43,621 nucleotides of DNA from Spirochaetota bacterium. Lineage in GTDB: Bacteria > Spirochaetota > Spirochaetia > JABEVK01. Each line of letters begins with the position of its first letter. The first letter of the stretch is position 1. Below the pieces are notes generated by a model. The model had not been told where the DNA came from. It did not search any database and saw only the letters and a program-made list of their open reading frames with translations. The stretch spans positions 1-43,621 of the forward strand of contig JAIFLN010000145.1 in the NCBI GenBank assembly GCA_020049045.1, read 5' to 3'. Positions 1 to 7,516 of the stretch are shown piece by piece. The translations under genes were made by a program, and so were the position numbers.

Positions 1-737
1 CTGATGTAAGTCTGGAGGGCCGTATTGAAGTCCTCACCTCGGATGGCCATTCCCACCGCGAACCCAGCAATGATGTTCACCAAGGTGATCAAAAGTCCAA
101 CCTGAACGTTTCCTTGCACGAATTTGGAAGCACCGTCCATGGCGCCGAAAAAATCGACTTCCTGCTGGAGTTCACTCTTGCGTTTTAAGGCTTCTTCCTC
201 CGTGATCGAACCACTGGAAAAACTGTTGTCGATGGTCATCTGTTTTGCGGGGAGACCGTCAAGGGTGAACCGGGCCGCGACTTCTGCAACCCGGGTGGCT
301 CCCTTGGTGATGACCAAAAACTGCACAGCCAAAAGAATCACAAAGATAATGACGCCGACTACAAGGTTGGTGGCATCAGCCTGCCCTTGCCTGCCTCCGA
401 CAACGAACGAGGCGAAGGCTTTGATAATCTGGCCGTCAAAGTCAGCACCCATCGTCAAAATCAGACGCGTGGTGCTGATGTTCAGGGCCAAGCTGAAAAC
501 GGTTGTCACCAGCAGAAGCGTCGGGAACAGCGTAAAGTCGAGAACCCGTCTGGTGTAAATGACGACAAGAATAATCAGAACCGAAAGGAGAAGGTTGACA
601 GACAAAAGCACATCGACCAGAAACGTGGGCAAGGGAATGATCAGCGCCAGAACTACTGAAACGACACCGGCGGCAACAAAGGCGTCGGTCCTTCCCTGGG
701 CGAACGATGAACGGAACGTGGAAACAAAATCGCTCAT
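1..737 (-). CDS. flhA: Flagellar export gate protein FlhA, N-terminal part (cut by window edge)
   Basis: FlhA is the largest membrane protein of the flagellar type III export gate and couples proton flow to export of rod, hook and filament subunits. The visible 245 residues hold the N-terminal membrane helices and the FHIPEP signature (LDGLPGKQM, then ID, matching the conserved Lys and Asp). The stretch after it reads NSFSSG where most FlhA proteins have ADLNAG, which may be a lineage variant. The segment VDFFGAMDGASKFVQGN is typical of the family. The ATG at 735-737 follows AAGGAGG at good spacing, 9 bases after flhB. The cytoplasmic domain lies outside the window, so completeness cannot be judged. 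FlhA was translated by hand here. Confidence 0.95.
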   Translation of the reverse strand, partial: MSDFVSTFRSSFAQGRTDAFVAAGVVSVVLALIIPLPTFLVDVLLSVNLLLSVLIILVVIYTRRVLDFTLFPTLLLVTTVFSLALNISTTRLILTMGADFDGQIIKAFASFVVGGRQGQADATNLVVGVIIFVILLAVQFLVITKGATRVAEVAARFTLDGLPAKQMTIDNSFSSGSITEEEALKRKSELQQEVDFFGAMDGASKFVQGNVQVGLLITLVNIIAGFAVGMAIRGEDFNTALQTYI

Positions 738-746
738 GCCGCCTCC

Positions 747-1907
747 TTATGAAACCACGGCGCGAACTTTGCCGTTGAGTTTGTAAATTTCCGCTAGAAT
801 CCTGCTGACCAATTCCCAGTATTCCTGGGGGATTTGATCACCGATATCAACTGCCGCGTAAAGCGCCCGGGCCAAAGGCTTGTTTTCAACCAGAGGAACC
901 CCGGCACCGGCGGCAATTTCCTTGATTCTCTGAGCAATAAGATCCTGTCCCTTGGCAATCACCGTGGGGGCTGTCATGGTCGCCGCGTCCCATTGGAGTG
1001 CTATGGCGAAGTGGGTCGGGTTTGTGATAATGACGTCCGCTTTGGGGACGTTCTGCATCATGTTCCGCCGAAGAATTTCGCGCATCCGTTCACGCAGCCG
1101 GCTGCGGATGAGCGGATCACCTTCCTGCTGCTTGCGTTCTTCTTTTACTTCCTGCAGGGACATTTTGAGACTTTCACGGTGCTGATGCCGTTGAAAAAGG
1201 TAATCAGGGACCGACAGAATCAACATCAGCACGGCACTTTGCAGAACGATGTTCAAACCAATGCGCCACAAGGTTTCCGCCGCCAAACCGAAGGAGACAT
1301 GGAGCAGGTTCAGCAGATGAACCCATTCCGACTGGATATTGATGATGGTCACCACAGAAATGATGGCCACCTTGACCAGTTGCTTGGCGACGTTGAACAG
1401 AGCCTCGGTGCTAAAAAGTGACCGCTTGAGCCACTGACCGAACTTGGGAACGATGCGGGTGAAGTCAGGGGTGATCGGTTTGGTTGTGAACAAGGCCCCG
1501 ACCTGCAGAAGGTTCGCACCGACAGCGGCCACCAGGGCGACAATCAACACAGGAACCAGCAGTCGGGCCATATACGTGAAGAAAGTTCCGGAAATAGGTC
1601 CACCGCCAGTGATAGGGTCAGCCGTCGTTGCTTGGACGAAGTAATAACGCGTCATTTCCATCATGGTCTGCCATAGGGAACCGGCTAAAAATGTGATCAG
1701 GACCATGGGAAGCAACAAAACGATGGCGGCTGTGATATCGGGAGACTTGGCAACCTTCCCTTCTTGCCGGGCTTTGCGGATTTTGGCTTCGGTGGGATCC
1801 TCAGTGCGTCCCTCATCTTCGGCGGCAAACCGCTGTAGATCCCAGGCAAAGACGGTGGCGGACCTGGTCTGCCAGGGAGCCGATGTCACGGGTACAAACA
1901 GGCTCAT
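747..1907 (-). CDS. flhB: Flagellar export switch protein FlhB
   Basis: FlhB is the export-gate protein that switches substrate from hook/rod proteins to filament proteins. At 386 residues it has the usual layout: a short N-terminal segment with DLQRFAAEDEGRTEDPTE, a form common in spirochaetes, four hydrophobic segments between about 60 and 235, then a charged linker and cytoplasmic domain. The self-cleavage motif NPTH is at residues 296-299. The ATG overlaps the fliR stop in an ATGA, implying translational coupling. Order fliR-flhB-flhA is standard in spirochaetes. Nothing is missing. Confidence 0.97.
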   Translation of the reverse strand: MSLFVPVTSAPWQTRSATVFAWDLQRFAAEDEGRTEDPTEAKIRKARQEGKVAKSPDITAAIVLLLPMVLITFLAGSLWQTMMEMTRYYFVQATTADPITGGGPISGTFFTYMARLLVPVLIVALVAAVGANLLQVGALFTTKPITPDFTRIVPKFGQWLKRSLFSTEALFNVAKQLVKVAIISVVTIINIQSEWVHLLNLLHVSFGLAAETLWRIGLNIVLQSAVLMLILSVPDYLFQRHQHRESLKMSLQEVKEERKQQEGDPLIRSRLRERMREILRRNMMQNVPKADVIITNPTHFAIALQWDAATMTAPTVIAKGQDLIAQRIKEIAAGAGVPLVENKPLARALYAAVDIGDQIPQEYWELVSRILAEIYKLNGKVRAVVS

Positions 1908-2704
1908 CGTATCACCCCCGCCGGGGACAGGCCGTTGAACAGCGTCTGTATGGAGTCAAACCCCTCACTGACCACCGCTGAGAAAGCCTGCACCAGGAAC
2001 GGCATGGCCGCCATCATCACAAAGAATCCGAAGCCGATGTTGATAGGAAACCCCATCATCATCAGGTTCATCTGAGGTGCGGCCTTACCGATGACCCCAA
2101 GGGCGATGGTGACCAGAAGCAAAACGCCGAAAACGGGCAGGCTGAGGAGGAACGACCGCTGGAACAGATTCGAGAGACTGCCGATGAGATGCTGGCTGAC
2201 AAACTCCGGATGGGTGAGAAAATCCACCGCCCGAAGAGACTGGAAAGAGGCCCAGACATTGGTCAGAAAGACCTGCTGGAACCCCCCTGCCGTCAGAAAG
2301 ACCAACATGGCGGATAAGTTCAGAAACTGTCCCAGAACAGGCTGCTCCACCTGGGCCAGGGGGTCATAGACTTCGGAAGCGTTGAAACCCATCTGCTGAG
2401 CGATGTACTGACCCGCCATTTGGAAAACCGAGTACACCATGACAAGGAAAAAACCTTGCAAGAGACCCAGCAGGACTTCACCGATCAGAAGTCCTACGTA
2501 CTGAAGTCCATTTTCCGGAATCGGATAGCCCGTGGCCGCCACCCATGGGAAAATGACGATGGAAGTGAAAAAGGCAAGCCCCACCCGAACGATGTCGGGA
2601 ACAGACTCCGACGAGAACAGAGGCGCGACGGCAAGCATGGCAAAGACCCGCACCAGGATCAGAAAAAAGAGGTTGGCATTTGTGACAATCTGATCAAGAA
2701 ACAC
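1904..2704 (-). CDS. fliR: Flagellar export gate protein FliR
   Basis: FliR is one of the three core membrane proteins (FliP, FliQ, FliR) that form the helical export channel of the flagellar basal body. The 266-residue protein is hydrophobic throughout, with about six membrane segments, and has the family's usual length. The start is GTG (2702-2704), preceded by GGGAGG at five bases; no better ATG exists upstream. It begins 11 bases after fliQ and overlaps flhB by four bases. Confidence 0.95.
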   Translation of the reverse strand: MFLDQIVTNANLFFLILVRVFAMLAVAPLFSSESVPDIVRVGLAFFTSIVIFPWVAATGYPIPENGLQYVGLLIGEVLLGLLQGFFLVMVYSVFQMAGQYIAQQMGFNASEVYDPLAQVEQPVLGQFLNLSAMLVFLTAGGFQQVFLTNVWASFQSLRAVDFLTHPEFVSQHLIGSLSNLFQRSFLLSLPVFGVLLLVTIALGVIGKAAPQMNLMMMGFPINIGFGFFVMMAAMPFLVQAFSAVVSEGFDSIQTLFNGLSPAGVIR

Positions 2705-2715
2705 CTTTCCCTCCC

Positions 2716-2985
2716 TTACTTAACCATGTTTGGCAGCTGATTGAAGATTCCGATCGTATACGTTCTGATCACGGTGAACATCCATGGTCCAAAAATGATC
2801 AAGGCGGCCATGATGGAGACAATTTTTGGAACAAAACTGATGGTCTGGTCTTGGATCTGAGTGGTGGCTTGAAGGATGGAAACGATGAGACCCACTACTG
2901 TGGCGATGATTAGAACAGGAGCTGTTATCAGGAGAATTTGGAGAATACCACCATTCATCAGGCTGACAACTTCTCCGACGCTCAT
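2716..2985 (-). CDS. fliQ: Flagellar export gate protein FliQ
   Basis: FliQ is the small two-helix subunit packed around the FliP/FliR export channel. I start it at the ATG at 2983-2985 (MSVGEVVSLM...), which gives 89 residues, the common family length, and places the start in an ATGA overlap with the fliP stop. The open frame extends 14 codons further upstream into fliP, but that extension does not look like FliQ. Two long hydrophobic segments lie at about 13-38 and 50-75. Part of the fliP-fliQ-fliR-flhB-flhA series. Confidence 0.95.
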   Translation of the reverse strand: MSVGEVVSLMNGGILQILLITAPVLIIATVVGLIVSILQATTQIQDQTISFVPKIVSIMAALIIFGPWMFTVIRTYTIGIFNQLPNMVK

Positions 2986-3776
2986 AGATTGAAGCTCCGT
3001 ACCAATCCAGTCACCAAGAGGGTCCAACCATCAATCATCACAAAAAGAATCAGCTTGAAGGGGGCTGAGATCATGACAGGTGGCAACATGATCATGCCCA
3101 TGGCCATCAAGACCGAGGCAACAACCATATCGATGATAATGAAGGGTATGAAAATCAAAATGCCCATTTTGAAAGCCACGGTCATTTCATGGAGGATGAA
3201 CGCCGGAACCAAGACATACGTAGGTACATCGGCCATGGTAGCGGGCTTGGCCAGACTGGACAGCCGCATAAAGAGCTTGATGTCTTCGTGGTTGTTGCTT
3301 TCCATCTGCCGGAACATAAACAACCGCAACGGGCTCTCCGCTTTTTGGAGAAACTGTGTTGTGTTGATTTGTCCTTCAGAATAGGGAACGTAAGCCTCGT
3401 TGTAGATGCGGCTGAACACCGGGAACATGATGAAAAGGGTCAAAAAAAGCGCAATGCCCATCATGACCTGGTTGGGAGGAGCCTGCTGTAATCCCAGGGC
3501 CCTTTTCACAAAATCGAGCACGATTGTCAGCCGGAGAAAACTGGTCATCAGGATGAGAATACTAGGAGCCAGGGTAAGTACTGTGAGCAGAACAAGCAGC
3601 TGCACCGAAAGCGAAGTTTCTTGTGCCCCTTGAGCCGGTCTGAGTTGAACATCAACAAAGGGTAGATTGAGTCCGTTGGTCGTCTGTTGGACGCGTTGCT
3701 GCGCCATTGCAGACTCTGGTTGCCAGGCCCCCAAAAGGACCAACAGCGATGCCAGCGCCAAAACTTTTCTTTTCAT
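2982..3776 (-). CDS. fliP: Flagellar export gate protein FliP
   Basis: FliP forms the entrance ring of the flagellar export channel in the inner membrane. From the ATG at 3774-3776 it has 264 residues, beginning with a signal-peptide-like segment (MKRK, hydrophobic core, AMAQ) as is usual for FliP. The conserved body follows: FLRLTIVLDFVKRALG and the C-terminal hairpin with GMIMLPPVMISAPFKL. A GTG 24 codons upstream (3846-3848) would give 288 residues but would put a basic stretch ahead of the signal peptide. Eight consecutive G bases lie one base before the ATG and are the only G-rich ribosome-binding candidate. It overlaps fliQ by four bases; fliO ends 104 bases upstream. Confidence 0.93.
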   Translation of the reverse strand: MKRKVLALASLLVLLGAWQPESAMAQQRVQQTTNGLNLPFVDVQLRPAQGAQETSLSVQLLVLLTVLTLAPSILILMTSFLRLTIVLDFVKRALGLQQAPPNQVMMGIALFLTLFIMFPVFSRIYNEAYVPYSEGQINTTQFLQKAESPLRLFMFRQMESNNHEDIKLFMRLSSLAKPATMADVPTYVLVPAFILHEMTVAFKMGILIFIPFIIIDMVVASVLMAMGMIMLPPVMISAPFKLILFVMIDGWTLLVTGLVRSFNL

Positions 3777-3777
3777 T

Positions 3778-3785
3778 CCCCCCCC
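3778..3785 (-). repeat. Eight-G homopolymer at the fliP start
   Basis: On the coding strand eight G bases stand one base before the fliP ATG at 3776. If that ATG is used, the tract is in the ribosome-binding region; if the upstream GTG is used, it encodes Pro-Gly-Gly-Gly in frame. Such tracts can change length by slippage. Nothing here shows that this one does. Confidence 0.6.
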
Positions 3786-3880
3786 AGGCTGAAAAGCGCG
3801 TGGCTCGAAAACCGAGCCTCCTGCACAAACCTTCCCCAAGGTTTCCACAGGTCTTCCACAACTTCCTTTGTACCCGACCT

Positions 3881-4489
3881 TTACAGTTTTTTCAATCGTT
3901 CTCTTTGTTTTTTCAGGAAATCAGACGAATTCTCCACCGGTTCACCCACATCGGGGCGGATTTTTGGTTTCACACCCATAAGATTGCCCAACAGGTCTGA
4001 GAAGCGGTTCCTCGCCGCCAGCGGTTTGCCCTGACTGGCTGCCAGTCTGAAAGAGTCACCAGCTTCCGTGTCGGTGAGGTCTTTCACCAAATGGATTCCC
4101 CCATCGCCAGTTCCAATCAGCAGGATTTCATTCCCGACCTCGACCACCTGAAGGGTCCGGTTGCCACCTAAGACATGAGTATGCAGCACTTTAATCGGGG
4201 CGTCGGTCCCTGGCCCCTGACCCGACAAGCGCTTCATAAACCAGAGAAAGCCCAGAATCATGCCAATGACGAGGGCCAAGATGACAAACATTTTGACAAA
4301 GTCCCAAACAGTAATATCAGCAGGAGCGGCATTGGCTGCTGGATTGGCTGCGTCGGCCGCGCCGGCCCCCGTATCTGTGATGGTAAGGGTTTTTTCGTCT
4401 GGCAAAGGTGCCAGTTCAGGAGCGGTCTGGGCGAAACCGATTCCAGCGCTCCCCAGCACCAGAATGGTCATCAGGACAAGGTGTTTCAT
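3881..4489 (-). CDS. fliO: Flagellar assembly protein FliO (FliZ in some spirochaetes)
   Basis: FliO is a bitopic membrane protein that helps assemble the FliP ring; the spirochaete version is often called FliZ. I start it at the ATG at 4487-4489, which follows GGAGGGG at five bases and gives 202 residues beginning with a signal-like segment (MKHLVLMTILVLGSAGIGFA). A periplasmic Ala/Pro-rich stretch follows, then one membrane helix (about residues 75-95, beginning WDFVKMFVILALVIG) and a small cytoplasmic domain ending in a basic tail (RERLKKL). It lies between fliY and fliP, the normal place. The ribosome-binding site can pair in a hairpin (next entry). The call rests on position and architecture because FliO is poorly conserved. 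Confidence 0.88.
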   Translation of the reverse strand: MKHLVLMTILVLGSAGIGFAQTAPELAPLPDEKTLTITDTGAGAADAANPAANAAPADITVWDFVKMFVILALVIGMILGFLWFMKRLSGQGPGTDAPIKVLHTHVLGGNRTLQVVEVGNEILLIGTGDGGIHLVKDLTDTEAGDSFRLAASQGKPLAARNRFSDLLGNLMGVKPKIRPDVGEPVENSSDFLKKQRERLKKL

Positions 4490-4490
4490 A

Positions 4491-4520
4491 GTCCCCTCCA
4501 CAACTAGGATAGCAGGGGAC
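4491..4520 (-). promoter_or_regulatory. Hairpin covering the fliO ribosome-binding site
   Basis: A 7-bp perfect inverted repeat (arms 4491-4497 and 4514-4520, 16-base loop) lies immediately before fliO. On the transcript the arm nearest the start is AGGGGAC, which includes most of the GGAGGGG ribosome-binding site. The hairpin could lower fliO translation. No T-run follows, so it is not a terminator. The regulatory role is inferred. Confidence 0.35.
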
Positions 4521-4579
4521 AAAGGAATGCGGAAGAGGTTTAGGGAATATTCACCGCCGTGGCGAAAACGAGGGAGATG

Positions 4580-5800
4580 CTAGTTTTCGAGGGCTTTGTC
4601 GGGGTTGCTGACAATCTCCGTAACGCGCACACCGAAGTTTTCGTCGATAACCACAACTTCGCCCTTGGCAATAAGCTTATGGTTGACCAAAATATCGACA
4701 GCTTCACCGGCCAGCTTGTCGAGGGCGATGATCGTCCCCTCACCCATGGACAGAATTTCCTTGATCTGCTTCTTGGCACGGCCGAGTTCAACCGTCACCT
4801 CCATGGTGACGTCCATCAGAAGACTGATGTTGCCCTGTTCGCCAGACATGTTCTGGGGAGTCAGATGAGGAAGCTGCACACCCTGGACAGCCGGATACCC
4901 GCCTCCGGCACCGAAGCCTTGCTGAGGGTAACCCTGCTGGGGGTAGCCTTGCGGCGGATACCCCTGCTGCGGCGGATATCCTTGCTGCGGCGCATATCCT
5001 TGAGGAGGGTAACCTTGTTGCGGAGGATAGCCCTGCTGTGGCGGATACCCTCCCTGTTGCGGAGGATATCCTCCCTGTTGCGGCCCGCCGAACTGCTGGG
5101 GCTGGTAAGCCCCCGGCATGCCTTGTCCACCCTGGTCTTGGGCACCCTTGCCAGGTGCCCCGCCGCTTAGGATGGAACGGAGAAAATTCGCATCAAAGGC
5201 TTCAATGATTTTGAAAGAATCAGAATCAGCCATCAGGGTCCAAGTGGCTGTAATCAGCGAATCAGCCTGAGGCTGCACCATAGCCTTGACGGTTTTCTGA
5301 CCGGTGACCGGGCCGGGACTGAAGTCCTGGCTGGATTTTCGGCTGAGGGTCGTGACGAGGTTGCCCGAAAGCATCGAAGCCATTTCTTCCAGGGCACCAA
5401 TTCCGGTGGAATTCAGTTCCACTTCTTCCTGACCCATAATCGCACCGGCCAAGGTGGCAGCTTCTGTCGGTTCAAGGTAGAAGGAATGGTCGGCACTCAG
5501 TTCCCCGACAAAATCGGCTTTCAGCTCAACCGTTTCCTGACTGAGGTTGTCAAGCAGACCTTCCTTATCGACCAAGTCAAACACGGGAGGATTCAGGGTG
5601 ATTTTTTTGCCGCTGACCAAACCCGACAACGAATTGGTCAAGCCAGGCACAGCGTCCTTGAACAGGGCTTTCAGGGCCGATTCTTCGGAAGAAGCCATGG
5701 CCTTTTTTGACCCGCCTCCACCTTTGGAACCACCACCTCCGGAGCCTCCGCCCATAAGCAGGGCGTCGATCTCGTCCTGGGACAGGGTCAGGTCACTCAT
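4580..5800 (-). CDS. fliY: Flagellar motor switch protein FliY (FliN-type C-ring protein)
   Basis: FliY is the long form of FliN in spirochaetes and Firmicutes; it sits at the base of the C-ring and helps set rotation direction. Layout of the 406 residues: [10 protein letters not shown] at 6-15 (the CheY-P-binding type motif also seen in FliM); a Gly/Ser linker at 17-31; a CheC-like domain at about 40-205; a Pro/Gln/Gly/Tyr-rich repeat at about 230-298; and a FliN (SpoA) domain at about 322-406. The first CheC phosphatase site normally has Glu two residues before Gly-Asn; here it reads L144-S-G-N147, so that glutamate seems absent. The ATG is two bases after the fliM stop, with AGGAGAGG inside fliM. 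About 90 bases separate it from fliO. Confidence 0.95.
   Translation of the reverse strand: MSDLTLSQDEIDALLMGGGSGGGGSKGGGGSKKAMASSEESALKALFKDAVPGLTNSLSGLVSGKKITLNPPVFDLVDKEGLLDNLSQETVELKADFVGELSADHSFYLEPTEAATLAGAIMGQEEVELNSTGIGALEEMASMLSGNLVTTLSRKSSQDFSPGPVTGQKTVKAMVQPQADSLITATWTLMADSDSFKIIEAFDANFLRSILSGGAPGKGAQDQGGQGMPGAYQPQQFGGPQQGGYPPQQGGYPPQQGYPPQQGYPPQGYAPQQGYPPQQGYPPQGYPQQGYPQQGFGAGGGYPAVQGVQLPHLTPQNMSGEQGNISLLMDVTMEVTVELGRAKKQIKEILSMGEGTIIALDKLAGEAVDILVNHKLIAKGEVVVIDENFGVRVTEIVSNPDKALEN
4913..5080 (-). repeat. In-frame PPQQGY tandem repeat within fliY
   Basis: About ten copies of an imperfect unit encoding GYPPQQ or GYPQQ (15 to 21 bases each) lie between the CheC-like and FliN domains of FliY, residues 241-296. 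The copies vary in codons and length but stay in frame. This is a low-complexity, probably disordered linker. Confidence 0.85.
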
Positions 5801-5801
5801 T

Positions 5802-6827
5802 TCAATCCTCTCCTTCCTCGGTCAATTCCTCGAAGTCCAGCTGCTGGATCTCTTCCAGAACCTTGGTGATCTGGACGGCCACGCGGTTGCCCAAAAGACC
5901 GGGACGGCAGTGGAACTTCTTACGGTTGCCGATGGTGAAGACCAGAGGGTCTTCAATGTGGGTGTTCGACAGACGGACGATATCGCCGGGCTTGAGGCTC
6001 AGGACATCGCGCATGGGCAAATTGATTTTGCCCACTTCGGCAACCATGTTGACGGTTATTCCCGCCAACCGGTCCCGAATGGTGTTTAGGTTCTCGGTGG
6101 TGCCGCCGCGGCGTACCGAGGAGTACCAATACTGGGCTGAAAGTTTGCTGATAATGGGTTCGATCGTCAGATAGGGAATACAGAAGTTCATCATCCCCTC
6201 GACATCCCCCAATTTTGTTTCCAGGGTGACGAGCACCACCATTTCTGTGGGAGGAACAATCTGCGCAAACTGGGGATTCACTTCGATTTGCCCCAACCTT
6301 GGCCGCAGATCGATGACCTGGCTCCAGGCTTCACGCATATTGCCTAGAATCCGGACGATGATACCTTCCATAACCGACTGCTCAATTTCGGTGAGGTCCC
6401 GGGTAACTTTTACGCCCTCTCCGGGACCACCGAACAGACGGTCGATAATACTGAAGGTGACAGCCGGGTCGATTTCCAGGATGGCAGACCCTTTCAGAGG
6501 ATCCATATTGATAACGGCTAGGGTAGTCGGATTGGGAATTGAGCGGATGAATTCTTCGTAGGTGAGCTGATCGACGGACGCAACGTGAACCTGGATCAGT
6601 GTGCGCAGCTGGGCCGAAAGACTGGTTGTGGTCAGGCGGGCAAAGGACTCATGCATGGAGGAAACTGTACGGATCTGTTCCTTGCTGAATTTGTCGGGCC
6701 GCTTGAAGTCATAGATCTTGATCTTTTTCTGGTCTGTTACCTTGGTGACGTCTTCACTTTCGATATCGCCGGTAGAAATGGCCGTGAGGAGCTGGTCGAT
6801 TTCGTCTTGTGAAAGGACTTCGGTCAC
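5802..6827 (-). CDS. fliM: Flagellar motor switch protein FliM
   Basis: FliM forms the middle of the C-ring, binds phosphorylated CheY at its N-terminus and contacts FliG. The 341-residue protein starts with [10 protein letters not shown] (residues 5-14), the CheY-P-binding motif, followed by the CheC-like middle domain (with GGPGEGVK and DLTEIEQ, both FliM hallmarks) and the C-terminal SpoA domain (LKPGDIVRL and FHCRPG). Usual length. It lies between fliL and fliY, with the fliY start two bases after its stop and the fliL stop 15 bases before its ATG. Confidence 0.97.
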   Translation of the reverse strand: MTEVLSQDEIDQLLTAISTGDIESEDVTKVTDQKKIKIYDFKRPDKFSKEQIRTVSSMHESFARLTTTSLSAQLRTLIQVHVASVDQLTYEEFIRSIPNPTTLAVINMDPLKGSAILEIDPAVTFSIIDRLFGGPGEGVKVTRDLTEIEQSVMEGIIVRILGNMREAWSQVIDLRPRLGQIEVNPQFAQIVPPTEMVVLVTLETKLGDVEGMMNFCIPYLTIEPIISKLSAQYWYSSVRRGGTTENLNTIRDRLAGITVNMVAEVGKINLPMRDVLSLKPGDIVRLSNTHIEDPLVFTIGNRKKFHCRPGLLGNRVAVQITKVLEEIQQLDFEELTEEGED

Positions 6828-6842
6828 TTCAGGCCTCCGGAC

Positions 6843-7406
6843 CTAGATACTTTCAGCAATGATAAACTGGATGAAGACCACATCACGGATGCGTCCTTCC
6901 TGGAGGATGTCGTTGATCTTCATTTTGATCTCCTCCTTGAACTCATCTTCCCGCTCTTTCATTTCCTTAGCCGTCTTGGTGGCGATCAAGCGTCGGATCA
7001 GGTCTTGAAGCTGCGGAATCCTCGCTGTCAGTTCGGTGAACACTCGAACGTCAACTTTGGAATCGTAGGCCAGTTGAACTTTCAGGATCACAGAACGGCC
7101 AGGGTCGTCCGCGGTGGAAGCCCGGACATCGGGAATGGAGCTAAACCACTCGTGAACGGGAGGTTTCAAGTTATACACCGGAGACGCTTCCACAGTCTGC
7201 TGGGTCGGTGCGTCACCTTGCATCATTGAGAAGACAATGACCGATACAGTGGCCGAGAGGAGTATGGCTCCGAGGGCTCCTGCAACGATCTTTAGAATCA
7301 GAATGACGAATTCGGGAAGAGGACCACCTTTTTTCTTTCCAGCATCTGCCGCGTCGCCTTCCTGAGGTGCTGCATCAAGGGCATCTTCATCTACTTCTTT
7401 CGCCAT
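6843..7406 (-). CDS. fliL: Flagellar basal body protein FliL
   Basis: FliL is a single-pass membrane protein that surrounds the stator units and supports torque. I start it at the ATG at 7404-7406 (MAKEVDEDAL), with GGAGAG five bases upstream, giving 187 residues; an in-frame TTG five codons earlier is less likely. An acidic N-tail is followed by one membrane helix at about 35-62 and a periplasmic stomatin-like domain ending in DVVFIQFIIAESI, the usual FliL end. Unlike in Borrelia and Treponema, flbD, motA and motB do not precede it; flgE does, 110 bases upstream. Confidence 0.93.
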   Translation of the reverse strand: MAKEVDEDALDAAPQEGDAADAGKKKGGPLPEFVILILKIVAGALGAILLSATVSVIVFSMMQGDAPTQQTVEASPVYNLKPPVHEWFSSIPDVRASTADDPGRSVILKVQLAYDSKVDVRVFTELTARIPQLQDLIRRLIATKTAKEMKEREDEFKEEIKMKINDILQEGRIRDVVFIQFIIAESI

Positions 7407-7428
7407 GGAACTCTCCAACAATGAATCA

Positions 7429-7450
7429 CCGCTTCCCGAATGAGAAGCGG
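7429..7450 (-). other. Hairpin in the flgE-fliL gap
   Basis: A 7-bp perfect inverted repeat (CCGCTTC and GAAGCGG, 8-base loop) lies 23 bases before the fliL ATG. No T-run follows it on the minus strand, so it is unlikely to be an intrinsic terminator. It may be an RNA-processing or translation-control stem between the rod/hook half and the motor half of the operon. Confidence 0.3.
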
Positions 7451-7473
7451 CGACCCACTAATCTGTATAGACT

Positions 7474-7500
7474 CTATCGGCGTTTAGCGGCGTTTGTAAA
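7474..7500 (-). promoter_or_regulatory. Candidate sigma28 promoter before fliL
   Basis: The minus strand reads TTTA, 15 bases, then GCCGATAG, compared with the FliA consensus TAAA, 15 bases, GCCGATAA. The -10 element matches at seven of eight positions but the -35 at only two of four. It sits in the 110-base gap upstream of fliL, the largest gene-free space in the second half of the flagellar run. Confidence 0.3.
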
Positions 7501-7516
7501 GCCCTACTTTGCCGCG

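Noticed and set aside
1-737. Changed FHIPEP segment in FlhA as a sign of loss of function
   Set aside because: The conserved Lys and Asp are kept and the rest of the domain is normal; spirochaete FlhA proteins vary here, so it is probably ordinary divergence.
2986-3027. Longer FliQ of 103 residues
   Set aside because: The extra 14 codons lie inside fliP; the ATG at 2985 gives the usual 89 residues and a standard ATGA overlap.
4913-5080. Direct repeats that at first look like a small CRISPR array
   Set aside because: Units are 15 to 21 bases, have no unique spacers and encode an in-frame PPQQGY repeat inside FliY.
7429-7450. Possible terminator between flgE and fliL
   Set aside because: The stem is only 7 bp and no T-run follows on the minus strand.
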